The notes: generated by a model from the letters alone, not told the origin. 64,000 nucleotides of DNA from Anaeramoeba flamelloides (GCA_027625915.1 JANTQA010000036.1:3653501-3717500), one strand, 5' to 3'. Shown: positions 1-12,220, numbered from the stretch's first letter. Translations and numbers: made by a program.

Positions 1-1151
1 GATTTATTGTAAAATATTTCAAAGATGAGAGGAATTAATACCAAATGAAGAAACATTAAAAATTTGAAATGAGAGAATAACTTTATTTGGATTAAAAAAA
101 GTACCCACTTTAATGATAAACTCGTTAAGGACAAGAAACTTACACAAACTCTTGACTTTTAACAAAACTAACAAATTGTTTTCATACAGAAGAAAACTGA
201 AAATAGGGTTTTAACTGAAGCCGATTTTTGAAGTTTTTTGATCTAAAAGATAGACCGATCTGCCATCGAAAAAAAAATAAAATAAATGAAAAATCATTGA
301 TCTGATCATTAATTGAATCAAGTATCTTTTTTATTGTTTTTTGATATAAGTTTTTTTCATATAATCTATTTTTTGATCAAACAAAATTTTTCTTCTTAAA
401 AAAGATTGACTGTTATATCAACGATTTAATTTTTATTACATTATTTTGATATTTATCAAGATTTTTAAACAATTGTCTTGATTTTATTAAATATTACGAT
501 TTGTGATATCATCATAATTTTCTAGAATATCACGATTTGTAATATTATACCAATCTTATCGCTCTTTGAGATTTTCTACAATATTTCGATTAGATAAAAA
601 AAATAATCCTTTTTGAAAGTTTATTATGACTTGACTAAGATATCTTTAAATCCTGGAAACAATAAAACAATAAATAATCTCTTTTCAACTTGTATTTATT
701 ATTTTTTCTTCAAAATCTAAAATTTTAGTTATACAAAGTAAAAAACTTTTCTTCAAATATTTTTTAACAATATTTTTTTTACCTCGAAGAAACCTTTTTA
801 TATAATAAAATCAAAAAAAAAATCTTCATTTTAAATTTATAAAAAAAAACACAATTATAAAAATATTCAATTAAATAAAAATAAAAAATGAAAATTAAAA
901 AAAAAATGGATCCCTATAACCCAAATTTAAAAAACTTAAAAAATAGAATTTTTTATTAAAATAATAATTTACATTTATAAAGATAAACAAATTTGAACGA
1001 TTTTTACTCATTCAAAACCGAAAAAAAAAAAAAAGAAATAATAATCAACAGTTCGAAGAATAATGAATATAATTCGAAGATTCGATTAGAGGTGTGTGTG
1101 TGTGGGGGGGGGGGGGGAATTAATGATATCGAAATAATATTATTCAAAAAT
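1..1151. other. AT-rich intergenic region
   Basis: No gene is supported here. It holds many A and T runs, two near-identical 22-24 bp direct repeats around 490-512 and 525-548 (core ACGATTTGTRATAT), and a (GT)n tract running into 14 G at 1104-1117. The short open frames around 993-1219 are low-complexity shadows. Confidence 0.6.
1092..1117. repeat. (GT)n microsatellite followed by 14-G run
   Basis: GT repeats at about 1092-1103 run directly into 14 consecutive G at 1104-1117. A second tract of the same composition lies at about 12196-12220. Pure G runs stand out in such AT-rich DNA. Confidence 0.85.
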
Positions 1152-4137
1152 CTAATCCGAAAAAATAGTAATTTCATTTTGATCAAAATCTGATGTTTCA
1201 GAATTTGAATTACTTTCAAAAATCTCCTTTATGTTTCCTTTATAATCATTTTCAAGCATTTGTGAGCTGGATTCAAAGAATTGAGAATCATCCGAATTGT
1301 CGTTACTAAATTCCGCGAATTCTTCGTTTAATGCTCTGATTTCCATTTTTCTTTCTTTTAATTGCTCTCTCAATTCCCAAAGTTTTCTTTTTTGATTTCT
1401 GGTTTGTTTTATTAGGATTTTTTTTTTTGCATGCGGAGTTAAAATTTTATTATCGATTTCTGAATTTTCAAAATCTAAAGAATAGTTTGACCAAAATTTG
1501 TAATTTTGTTCGAGCGCGAGAAAGCATAATAGTGGGCCAATAAAAAAGCAAAACATGGATAAATATACCCCCACGACAGGAATTGTTAAGCAAGATGTAG
1601 GTAATAAAATTATTGAATTTCCAAGACAAAGCTTATCTTCTGAATTTGAGATATGCGGTTTGAAATATAAATAAGACAGTGCATAAAAGAGTAAAATAAT
1701 AAAACTAAGAATGCCTATTGTTCTTTGTTCTAAAGCAGGATATAAAACTAAAAGTAATAGAATTAAGATATTAAAAATCTTTTCAAGAACATAAACCCAA
1801 GCTTTATTGGATTTAAATCTGTATATCAATGGCTGAATTAATTTTTTCATTATTTGATAATTTCGATTTTCAAATTTATTTTTTATCGAATCTACATTTC
1901 CAATATTTATTTTATCTTCTAATTCGATTTCATTGTTACGATCATTTTCAGTATTTTGATTATCACCATCACCACCGTCATAATCTTCGTCATCGCTATC
2001 GTCACTATTTCCATTATTATTATTTTTTGTTTTTTGTTTTGATTCTTTATCACAGTCTGTCAAATCTTTTTCAATTATTATTTCTAAATTTAAATCCTTA
2101 TTAATTCCATTGTCTTGGAATACCCTGTCATTGTCATTGTCATTAACATTATCATTATCGTCGTTTGTATTCTCTATGTCGTTATTGGCATTATTAGTTT
2201 TCTTTTTTTTCAAAGAGATTGTTTTTAAATCTTTTGTTTCAATTATTGAATAATAGATTATACAAAAGAATAAAGCCAAAATTAATAGTAAATAAAATAT
2301 CCCGAAAATAATAAAAGAGAGTTTTTTCTCCCTCCACATTTCATTTGTGATTTCGATCCGAGAATTGAAATTAAATTGCCAAACATCCAAATCATTCTTA
2401 TAATCAAAACACAAAATCAAAATAAAGGATAATATGATGGGGATGATTAAAAAACTAAATATTTTTAAGTAGAATGAATTTAGATAATTGAATTTTAATT
2501 TAATTTTGTTTTTGATTTTATAGCGCTCATAATAATAAACAATTAAATCTATAAAAATTAAGGTGAAAAAGATCACGATGGGTAAGGAAATAACTGTGTC
2601 CCAATAAAGAAAAAAGCTTGAATTAGGAAAACATTCTGGGGGGATGATATACATGACATCTAATAACGTCAGACAGAAAGCTTTTCTTAAGCCATTAAAC
2701 ATATCGCTATACGCGAAAATTGGGATCATAACCACGATCGCGGTCAATTGGGAGAAATTCAACAAAATTAATAATTGCGGATTTTGTTTTTTAAACAACC
2801 AAATTGGAATTTTATTATTTTTTTTTTCCTTTGGTGTGTCGTTTGCTTTCGTAAAATTATTCTGGGTTGAATTACTATTTTGATCATTATTGTTTTTGTC
2901 GTTGTTGTTGTTATTATTATTATTATTATTACCGTAATTGTTTCTTTTGTTCTTGTAAATTTTATTCTTGTGGTCATTATTATTATTATTGTTCTTATTA
3001 TTATTATTTTTTTTTTTTCTTTTTTTTTTTCGACATAGGGTTTTTTTTCCCTCGAAAATAAAAAATTGTGCAGAGAACAAGAAATATTAAAGGCAATGAT
3101 ATGCTTTGTAATATTAAAACAAAGCGGCTTTTACATTCAAGACAGAACTTGCCATCAAGATATTCGTTATCTTCACACCCCGTGCAATTGTAATAAGGCG
3201 ATCTGTCAAAGGCACATTTATAGCCACCAAGGCAGAGCATTTCGTCGTCGCATTTGAAGCACCCCACAGACCCGATCTTGGAGCCGTCTGTAATTTCATT
3301 CGTTAAATACCCAGAGGGGCACAGCGTGCAATCAACTGTTGAGCTTTCGTTTGAATAAGAGCCAGAAGCGCAGGGGGTGCAGCTAATTATTTGATCGTTT
3401 TGATATGTGCCTGGCGGGCAAGGTTCGCAAGACGATGATCCCTCATCTGTTGCCTCATAACCGTTTTCGCAGGGCAAGCAAAAGCTAACTGAATTGGCAC
3501 CAACAGTCTGGGAGTAAGTCCCGATTTGACATGGCAAACACAAATCGAGCGAACTTGCTCCTTCCTTTGAATTGTAGGTACCAGCGGGACATTCGGTGCA
3601 TGTGCTGTTATCACTTGCCCCTTCGGTCTCAGAATACATGCCATCAGGGCACTTTATACAGGCACTCGAATCTGTCGATCCTGTTAGAGGGTTGTACGTG
3701 CCCTCAACGCAGCGAAAGCACTCGGAAAGGCCCTCGGAATTTCCATACGTACCGGGTTGGCATTGCTTACAACTTGACCACCCAGAGATCGAATAGGTTC
3801 CTTTGTCACATGGCAGACAGCTTTCAATGCCAACCGATCCTTCGGCTTCTGTGCTTGTGCCATTTGAACAAGATTTACATTGGTCGGATGGGTTTAAATA
3901 TTGCCCTTTGGAACAATTTAGTGGGTCTTTTAAATTTTCAATTAATTGGATGGTTGGTTGGCTATCGAATAATTGTGCTGAAATTTTTGGATGGGGTTTA
4001 TAGATTCTATGGAACAGGAGATTTTTTTTTTTGTTTTTTTGTGTTTTGGGTTTTTGGTTTTTTTGTTTTTTGTTTGGTTTGTTTGATAAAAAGAAACAAA
4101 TTGAGAAAAACGAAGAGTGTAAGAATCTGAAAAGCAT
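1152..4137 (-). CDS. GCC2/GCC3 (ephrin-receptor-like) repeat multipass membrane protein, frame broken in poly-A
   Basis: A receptor-like surface protein of about 990 residues. The N-terminal half (4137 down to about 3010) starts with a hydrophobic leader (MLFRFLHSSFFSICFFLS), then a Lys/Asn-rich stretch, then about six to seven Cys-rich units of the type CxxCxxGTYS.....S....C. This is the GCC2/GCC3 pattern also called the ephrin A/B receptor-like domain. A transmembrane helix follows (FVLILQSISLPLIFLVLCTI). In the next frame, from about 3030 down to 1152, the protein continues with a poly-Asn linker, seven or so further hydrophobic helices, acidic Asp/Asn-rich loops and a C-terminal coiled coil (KRKLWELREQLKERKMEIRAL). 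The two frames meet in the A tracts at 3006-3030, where a change of one base makes them continuous. This may be a homopolymer sequencing error, a real frameshift, or slippage. The family role (extracellular sensing) is inferred and no ligand can be named. Confidence 0.75.
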
Positions 4138-5078
4138 TTTCTTATTTGTTTTCTTTTGTTTTGTTTTTTTTTTTTTTGAGGGTCTTGTTTACTTTTGTGC
4201 TGAATTGAATTGAACAAAAACAAAAATTAGCAAGAGGAATTGAAAAGTTTGAGTAGATTTGTAATTTTTTAAATTAAAAAGATGTTGAATAAAACTTCTG
4301 AACATAAAAAATAGAAAAGGAAAAAATGTTTTTTTAAAAATTAGGCAAAAACAATAAAAATAATTTTTCCAGTTCTTTTTCAGTAAATTTTACTTACCAA
4401 TTAACAACCAAAACTTTCGTTATCAAATTTCTTGAAAGATTTTTCCTTTTAGAAGTTGAAAAAAGACAAAAACCTTTACAAAGTTCAAAATAAATAAGAC
4501 TGTAATCAATTTTCCTTCTTGAGTTAGATAAAATTTTCGAAAGTAAAATATGATTTTCACATCAAGATCAAATAAAATTAAATAATTGTAATAACATCAC
4601 TTATACCAAGTAGAAAAACAAAATTTAATGTTGGAGAATGTATGAAAAAAATTCATATGGTTCAATTCTCAATTCAAATTTCTTTATCATTTTATGAAGA
4701 TATGATATTTTGCCTTTTCAAAGTTTTTTACTTTAATAAAGTTATTCTAATCGACAATAAAACAACACCCAGGAATTATTTGGTTTTACTATTATTTAAG
4801 TTTGAATATTAATTAAATTGTTAAGGGACTAGTAAACTAAAAAATTTTTTCAAGTAAATTTAAGGATTCGTCGAATTTTATGGGTAATGATTACTATTTT
4901 TTAACCTAGTAACATATTTATAGACTTAAAAGAAACTCGATCTAAGGGATCTTGCTAACTTGAAAAATTTAGGTTTTATTCGGAAAGTTTTGAGTTGGGC
5001 AAAAAACAATTTTCATTCATCAAATCTAGATTATTCTCACAAATTTTGAAGAAAAAAATTTCATTAGGAAAATGTCAC

Positions 5079-5145
5079 TCCACTTTCTTTTCAAGTATGT
5101 TAGAGTATAGCGAGAGAGTATAAATATACTTGAAAAGAAAGTGGA
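5079..5145. repeat. Perfect 20-bp inverted repeat (hairpin)
   Basis: The arms 5079-5098 and 5126-5145 are exact reverse complements (core CCACTTTCTTTTCAAGTAT) around a 27-base loop. The stem continues with mismatches for a few bases outward. There is no adjacent gene, so a role as a terminator is not supported; a small foldback element is more likely. Confidence 0.8.
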
Positions 5146-7074
5146 ATGGCCTTTTCTTAATATCAAAAAAAATAGCTTTTTAGTTTTACCTTGTTTTGTC
5201 AGGGAAATTCAAAAAGTTTTTGGATCAAAAAATAATTTTCAAGAAAAATCTAAAAAATTACAAAAATTGCAATATTTTGACTTTTCCTCAATTAATTGTC
5301 TTTTCAAGCTTTTTTTATATTTATAGTATTTTATTTCAACCCTCACAGAGCATAAAATTCGAATATTCCTTAATCTCACATTCAAAAAAATTTTTCTGAA
5401 TCTTGAAATTGAAAAACAAAGTAAAAATATTAACAAACAAAAACCTAAACCTGACTAACTATTAAAGTTATTTTCTGAATTGGAATTATTATTTTGAAAA
5501 GTTAAAATTATTTTCCTCATTTTTGGACAAGTTCAAAATTTAACCATTTTCCATATTATTTTTAAAAAACAATTATTTTTTTTGAAGAAGAATGAAATCG
5601 TATTACTTGAAGGAATTGTAATAAAATAAACATTGTAAAAATAAACCACTAAGTTTTAGGATAACTCAAAGATAAAAAATCTACTAAATTTCATGAAAAT
5701 TATAATTTTTATTTTTAAACTTAAAAAAATATAATTATTGGAAGCGATAGATTATGAATAAATTTTTTATTTTTTTTGAATATTTAAATAATCAGCGAAA
5801 AAAAAATGCCCTATTCTTAAAAATTCTCACAAAAATACTTTTTTTAAACCTGGAAAAATCAAATTATAATCTAAAAAAATACTTTATAAATTGATCATTT
5901 TTAATCAATCATTAATAACAAAATCTTTTATTTTTCAGTATTTTATTAAAAAACCAAAGATTATCCTCATCAAATCAAGAAATAGAAAAATATCTCAACA
6001 TATTTTTTTGAAAACTTGAAATTCTACTTATGATATAAAAAAATACTTAATAAATTGGTTTTTGATAATAAATCATTAATAATCGTATTTTAATTCTTTC
6101 AATAGGTATTAATAACCCAAATATTCTAGATATCAATAACTTTTCACCGTTTTTTCTTATTTTTTTAATATTTTGTAAAAAATAAAATCAATTCAAATTA
6201 ATAATTCTTATAATATATATATAATATTATCAAATAAGTGATTTTAATACAAGTAGTTCCTTATTTTTACCATCAGTAATTGAAAAAGAATATTACCTAT
6301 TCTTTAAATTTTCAAGAAATTTTGAAATTATTTTTGAATAAAATAGATGAACAATTTTCTCTGATCTTTAAACTCAAAATTTTATTTTTTTATATATTTA
6401 AAGATGTTCAAATTTTAAATTATAAACTTTGAAACAAAATTTAAGGTATAAAAAACCTCCTAATTAAAGTATAAAATTAACTTTTTTAAAATAAAATGTG
6501 TCCATAACTAAAAATTTTTTTTTTGTTAAATTTTGTTGAAATTTTATATATGAAAAGTCGAAGTGAGTATATAAAAACTTTTGTAAATGGGTTAATTATT
6601 AATAATATTTTTAAAAATAGAAAAAAAATACCCTGTATTGATTAATAATTAAATTGATAAGTAGTTTTTAATTTAAAACTGCTTTGAAAGTATATATTAA
6701 CAATATAGAACAAATATGAAACATATATTTGATTATTTTTTTATTTGAATTTCCAATAAGATTTGAAATACTATTTGTTACAAAATAAATTGAACAATAT
6801 TTTCATTCAGATTTTCAAAAAAAGATTGTTCAATCATTTAAAAGGTCAAATTTTTGATTGTGTAAACAAACCTAAATTATAAATTTGTTTCCATTTTAGA
6901 ATTGTGGTATTTGATGATTTATTTTAATTCTTGAAAAGTGATTTTTTGGAGATCTAAAGGATATTTTTCATCTTTTTATTTTATAATTAACAGTATAAGC
7001 AATTTTGGAACCATTTTTTTATTGAAAATTTAAACAAAGAAAAATCATATATTAAATAAAATTTTCTGCTCAAA

Positions 7075-7310
7075 TATTGATAAATTCAAAAATATTTAAT
7101 AAATTTTTTAGTTCAATTTCCGATTATGTAATCTCATATCAGAACTTTTAGAACAAATCAAGAGAAAGAAACTTTTGAAAGCACAACCAATTTACCAAGT
7201 TTTTTGACATTTAAAAGAATTAAAATACTTTCTTCAAAGCTTGTGTATAAAGATTCGTAAAATGGAAAATGAAGCAAAAATTTTCAGATATTCATTTGAA
7301 TTTATCAGTA
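7075..7310 (-). mobile_element. E-family MITE, copy 5
   Basis: About 236 bp, reverse orientation. It ends in ATTTGAATTTATCAGTA on the right and TATTGATAAATTCAAA on the left, matching the E-family inverted ends TACTGATAAATTCAAATAA. The interior shares the AAATTTTT-GCTTCATTTT and AAGCTTTGAAGAAAG blocks with the copy at 17364-17584. There is no coding capacity. Confidence 0.6.
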
Positions 7311-7440
7311 TTGAATAATTACTTTGACTTGAAATGTCCACTTTTCTGAAAAAATCTTAGACAAAATTTATATTTGTAACCCTTATAGTTACAATACCTG
7401 AAATTTTAAAAAACATTATCTTTTTAGGTAAGGTGACTTT

Positions 7441-7886
7441 TTAATTTGGTTCTTATCTTAATCGATCTTGAGCTTGGTATGGGTTTTAATAGTGGTTCAA
7501 AATGGCAATTTTTGACAATTTATATTTTTTTTTTACCAAAATACAAATTGAAGAGTCAAAGAATAATATTTCGGAAGTTAGGTAATTAAAAAAATGTGGT
7601 TTGTATGTTGTTGATTGATATTTTTAATTAAGTTTGGTTTTATTGGGGATATTTTCAAAAATTTTATTTTATTCTTCAGTTAATTGAACCAAAGGGTAAA
7701 TCAAAATTTCAATCTACAACACTCAAAACGAAACCTTTATACTTAAAAACCTCTCCAGTCATTTAATCTTACACTCTTCAATTTCGGATTTAGAAAATAA
7801 GAAAATGAATTGACAATAATTGCTGTATTGAACAACTATTAAAACCCATTACAAGCTCAAGATCGATCAAGATAAGAACCAAATTA
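7441..7886. repeat. 446-bp imperfect palindrome (foldback element)
   Basis: The left half, starting TTAATTTGGTTCTTATCTT, is repeated in reverse complement in the right half, which ends AAGATAAGAACCAAATTAA. Pairing persists with mismatches and small indels to near the axis at about 7664, including GATCGATCTTGAGCTTG, ATTGAAGAGT and GTTGTTGATTGA-type blocks. The outer 50 bp are the best conserved. It looks like a foldback or MITE-type insertion about 250 bp upstream of the gene at 8142. Confidence 0.8.
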
Positions 7887-8141
7887 ACAAAGAGACAGAT
7901 CCGACATAAAACACCCTTTTTCCAAGTTTCAAAAATTGTAAACCTTAAAAGTAATTTCCTTAAATTTCGGAAAAAATAATAGATTCACACACTCATAAAG
8001 AAAAATTATTGAAGTCCTTGTTTTTGAATCGAATTTAAAAACAATAAGGACGATCTTTATTTTTTGAGATTCTCAAGACCGAAGAACGGAAAAATCACAA
8101 ATACTGTTTTCATTTTTTTTATTTCATTTTGAACATCAAAG

Positions 8142-9317
8142 ATGGAATTTCGAGTTTTTTGTCCACCAAAACGAAAATTCATTGTTTTTCTCCAAGGTCA
8201 GGAACTTTTTAAGGATTTGAAAAAAAATATTAAAAAAATATACAAGGAAATCTTCTCTGATGAAATAAAAATAAAAAGCATCAAAAAAAAAGAAAACAAC
8301 GAACTTTTTGAGATACCTTTTTCATATGACTCTTTACCAATTGATCATCTTTTTCATGACTTACAAGAAATACATATAAATTATAATGAAAGAGAAACAG
8401 AAAAAGAAACAGAAACAATTAATTTTGGAAAAAAATTATGTAAATCCAACCAATCCAAAAGATATGAACCGCTTTTTAATGACAGCAATTTGGTGGAATT
8501 GCTTTTACAGAATATTCAATTGCTTCAAAAAGTTTCACCACTAAAGCCAACCCAAAAAGAGCATAACCCAAGAAAGCGAAAAGTAGTTCGATCAATAGAA
8601 AAAAACTCCATCCTGCAATTAATAAATGGGACAGAAAAAAATGAACAAAAAGCAAAAGAAAAACAAGAAAAAGATTGTGGTGATGAAGAGGACAGAGAAA
8701 AAAGTGAAAGCGAAAGTGGAAGCGAAAATGGAAGTGGAAGTGAAAGTGACAGTGACAACGAACAGTCAAAATTGAATCTTTTTGACGATCAGGCACTTGA
8801 AATTGTAAGAGGTGAAGAAGAATCAGAAAACAAAACCGAATCTGAAAAAAGTAATGAAGAGATAGCCGAAGAAGTAATCGAAGAGGCGATGGGAGACACA
8901 GTTGAAGACAATTCTGAGGGTGAAGCTAATAACAAAGATCTTGATGGTTTTGTTGTTCAAGAAGAAGGTGAAGATGAAGACGAAGATGAAGAAAAAGAAG
9001 AAGAAGAAGGTGAAGGTGAGGACGACAATGGCAATATCCTTTTAGAGATAAATGAAAAAGAGGAAATAACAACGACAAACAATACAAAAAGAAAACGGAA
9101 AATATTCCAACCAAATGAAGAAAAGTCAGCAATAACAAGCAAAGACCCAATAACTACGCCACACCAAAAAGGGAAAGAACACTTATCAAAACGAAATAAT
9201 AAATCAAAATCAAAATCTAAATCTAAACACAAGAAATCCAAAAAAAAGTCAAAACATAGAAAATCAAAGCACAAAAAATCGAAAAAGAAACATAAGCATA
9301 AAAAGAAAAAGCATTAA
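8142..9317 (+). CDS. Acidic and Lys/Ser-rich probable nuclear protein
   Basis: An intronless frame of 391 residues, not recognised as a named family. Residues 1-80 (MEFRVFCPPKRKFIVFLQG...) look folded, with alternating beta-type hydrophobic stretches and a basic helix; the pattern loosely recalls a ubiquitin-like fold such as coilin's N-terminus, but this is weak. Residues about 145-310 are Glu/Asp/Ser-rich, with SESGSENGSGS-type repeats and long acidic runs. The last 55 residues are Lys/Ser/His-rich (KSKHKKSKKKSKHRKSKHKK), a pattern typical of nuclear or nucleolar RNA-associated proteins. KRKR-type basic clusters could serve as nuclear localisation signals. The start is the first ATG after an in-frame AT-rich leader. 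Codon use is less AT-extreme than in the flanks, which supports a real gene. Confidence 0.8.
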   Translation: MEFRVFCPPKRKFIVFLQGQELFKDLKKNIKKIYKEIFSDEIKIKSIKKKENNELFEIPFSYDSLPIDHLFHDLQEIHINYNERETEKETETINFGKKLCKSNQSKRYEPLFNDSNLVELLLQNIQLLQKVSPLKPTQKEHNPRKRKVVRSIEKNSILQLINGTEKNEQKAKEKQEKDCGDEEDREKSESESGSENGSGSESDSDNEQSKLNLFDDQALEIVRGEEESENKTESEKSNEEIAEEVIEEAMGDTVEDNSEGEANNKDLDGFVVQEEGEDEDEDEEKEEEEGEGEDDNGNILLEINEKEEITTTNNTKRKRKIFQPNEEKSAITSKDPITTPHQKGKEHLSKRNNKSKSKSKSKHKKSKKKSKHRKSKHKKSKKKHKHKKKKH

Positions 9318-11242
9318 TTTATTTACAAATAAATAATTGAAAATCAATACACACATTTACAGAGTTTCATTATTCGAAATTATTCTCAACTGATTTAGAT
9401 AATGAAAGAAAAAAAATATAAAGATATTTTTCAAGATTAAGATAAAAATCAAAAAAATTTGAATTTAAATCCATTTCCAAAAGATCTATTACCTTGGATA
9501 ATATGGAATTTTATCATATATATATTATTTGTTATTTTTTTTTAAAAAAAATATTATGAGTTTATCGAATTTTATATTTTACAATTTATACAATTAAAAA
9601 AGTTTATATAAAAACAATTAATAATTTTAAAAAAATCTCTTGATTTTGAATTTTGTTTTGTTTTTTTAATAATATAATGTTTATTGCTGTTATTTATTTT
9701 TTTTTACTAAATCCGATAAAAATTTATTAAGCAAAATTTTTAATATTATATTTTTTCAACGGAATTTGTTTCTTTATATCAATAACACCCAATTGAACTT
9801 CGTGTTCATGAAATATTAGTATTTAAAAATTGTGAATTTTTTTTCTCCCATTTTTGAATTGTTTTAGAATAAACCAAAAATAAGATTTCACCAATCAGTT
9901 TTTTGAACTTTGTTTTTTTTTGAATTTGTAGATTTTTAGTTACTTTTCAATTTTGTAAAAAAAAATAAAGTAAAGAAAATTCTGAAATAGTTATTTCAAA
10001 GTTAAAACTGTATTTTTAAATATTAAACTCCCTAAAATTTAAAAATATTTTCCTTGGTGATAAATTTGAGAAATTTTGTCTGGGTTTAATTGTTGCTAAA
10101 TAATCTAATTGACTAAAAAGAAAAATTGATCTGGATAAATAAAAAATATTTGCAATAAAAAAATTGATGGGATTTCAAATTTAAAGGCCAGGTTAAGATA
10201 TATTATAGTTGATGTATTATCAATCTGAAGTTTTCTTGGCCGAATAATAATTCTATCAAATTTTGCACTTTCAAGGTAAGTGATTGCAATAAAATGCAAA
10301 AAAAATGAAAAGATTAATAAATATCTATTTATTTATTTATTTAGAGAAAGGAGTAATTAAAGAAAAATATCAAATAAAAAAAAGAGAAGAAAAATAATTA
10401 AAATGAACTATTTTTCAGTCAAAGGGGGCCAGTTGTAATAGTATAATACACGTGTTTAAAGAGTTTGCATAGATATTAGAAGAAAAATTTTATTTTGTAA
10501 ATTTTCCAAATTGAAATCATTTTTTACATTTTTTTTTTTTTTTTTCAATTTTTTTTTTAAAATGTCAGGCAGTTGCAAAATTTTTTTTTATTGCAAGATC
10601 AATAGTCACTTGGTAAAAATGTGTTATTCTAAGGTTATTGAAACCATGCAAAGATTGTTGAGAAACTATATTGATTTCTATTACAATTATATTCGATCTT
10701 TGATCTTGATATTTGTCGAATAAATGTGAAAAATTTTCACTTCATTTTCATTTCCTTTTTCAAATAGAGACCTCAAATACCAACAAACTCCGTTTGGAGG
10801 CTTGATTTCTAAAAGAAAAGTATGGAAAATTTAGTGAGTAATGTTTCCTATTTATTATTCAAATACCGGTACAAGTTCAAAACGAACATTGATGTTTTTC
10901 TCAATAGGACAATAAGAATTTGAGTTTTTCAATTTTTAAGAAAATTTATTGATTAATTAGTTTTCTTTCAAGCATATATCAACTATTCTTTGATGTTTAT
11001 TATTCTTTTTATTTCTTATTTGTTCTTCAAAGGTCAATTATATAAAATAATTGATATTTGGAAAAAAACTTTGACCCCTTTGACTGAAACAGAGTTTATA
11101 TATAAAAAAATAAAATTAACATTTTCATGTCCAAGTAGAAACTATCCTTGTTCTAAATACATAAATAGAGCAAAACACCCCATAGAAAGATCATCGATTA
11201 CAGATATAATTCCACAATCTGTAATTTAGGATTGATATTCCA

Positions 11243-11325
11243 CTGTCGTTAGGTTTTTTTAATTTAAAAGAATAGAGTAAAACCTTTGATTTTGCTCAAT
11301 TCTTTTAAATTAAAAAATCCTAGAC
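11243..11325. repeat. Solo hairpin module of the F-element type
   Basis: The left arm begins GTCGTTAGG and runs through TTTAATTTAAAAGAAT; the right arm is ATTCTTTTAAATTAAAAAA and ends CCTAGACAC. It matches the third hairpin type inside the F element (18281-18350), including the loop AGTAAAAYCTTTGATTTT. It stands alone, outside any F element. Confidence 0.75.
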
Positions 11326-11449
11326 ACTACCACTCAGAGTGTGGAACATGGTAAAAGATGAATTAATATTATCCTACTTGTTTTTTTTTTTTTGTGAAGA
11401 AGGTAGGTTTATAAGAAGCTTTTAGTTGTTCTTATCATCTCATATTAAC

Positions 11450-11565
11450 AAACATTGAAAATTTTACATACATTTAAAACAGTTGAAATAATCACAATAT
11501 GTCAATTTCATTTTTTTTTTGTAAATAATTTTGATTTTTGGTAAATACAAAAATCATTTTTTCAT
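11450..11565 (+). repeat. Fragment of an A2-type element
   Basis: It shares CAGTTGAAATAATCACAATA, ATAATTTTGATTTTTGGTAAA and AAAATCATTTTTTCATCTT blocks with the left part of the element at 58574-59107. Its ends are not recognisable, so it is a decayed or truncated copy. Confidence 0.45.
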
Positions 11566-12195
11566 CTTAAGAAGTGTAAAGATAAATTTTGTAAAAAATA
11601 TCGTTTTAACCATTTTCGAGATAAATTAAGTGTTCCTTACATTTATCTAAATTTTCAGGTATAGTAAATATAATATCTGATTATATTAATAGACTAATAA
11701 TAATTTTAATCAAAAAATCGTTTGGTGATGACTAACCTTTCAATTTTTTTAAAAAAATCATTTTTCCAAGCAAAGTATTGGTATATAATAAAGGATTTTT
11801 TATTCAAAATCGATTCAAGCTCAAAAATCAAAACTTAATTTTCCGTTTCCTTTAACCGAAATATGGATAAATGTATGGAACTCGTTATTTATTTCTAAAA
11901 TTGTAATAACTCTATTTTTTACAACATTCCATATTTACATTTATATAACATAAAACTTTTAAAACATGTTTTTAAGATGTTATAAACTTTTAAATTATTA
12001 TTATTTGGGAATAAGTGTACATTGCACTCTAATCCCCTTATACTAAAATTTATACAAGGAAATCTGCACATAACATCCGACAATCCAAGATTACTAATTA
12101 AAGAAAATGGATTTTAACTATCTTGGTTTAATATTATAATATTAAAGATTAATTTTATCAACTTATTTTGAAATATTAATCAATAATTTTTGTAC

Positions 12196-12220
12196 TTGTG
12201 TGTGTGTGTGGGGGGGGGGG
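12196..12220. repeat. (GT)n microsatellite followed by 11-G run
   Basis: GT repeats run directly into 11 consecutive G, the same arrangement as at 1092-1117. Confidence 0.85.

Larger units (their letters stand above)
4138..8141. other. AT-rich intergenic region with inverted repeats
   Basis: Four kilobases without a supported gene. It contains a perfect 20-bp-stem hairpin at 5079-5145, an E-family element at 7075-7310 and a 446-bp imperfect palindrome at 7441-7886. The rest is A/T-run DNA in which I see nothing else. Confidence 0.6.

Noticed and set aside
8476-9274. Open frames on the minus strand across the acidic-protein gene
   Set aside because: They are complements of Glu/Lys/Ser repeats; composition and length follow from the plus-strand gene.
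10990-11229. 79-codon frame ending in a mixed-composition stretch (NYPCSKYINRAKHPIERSSI)
   Set aside because: Single short frame with no recognisable domain, no splice partner and no related copy in the window; not enough to call a gene.
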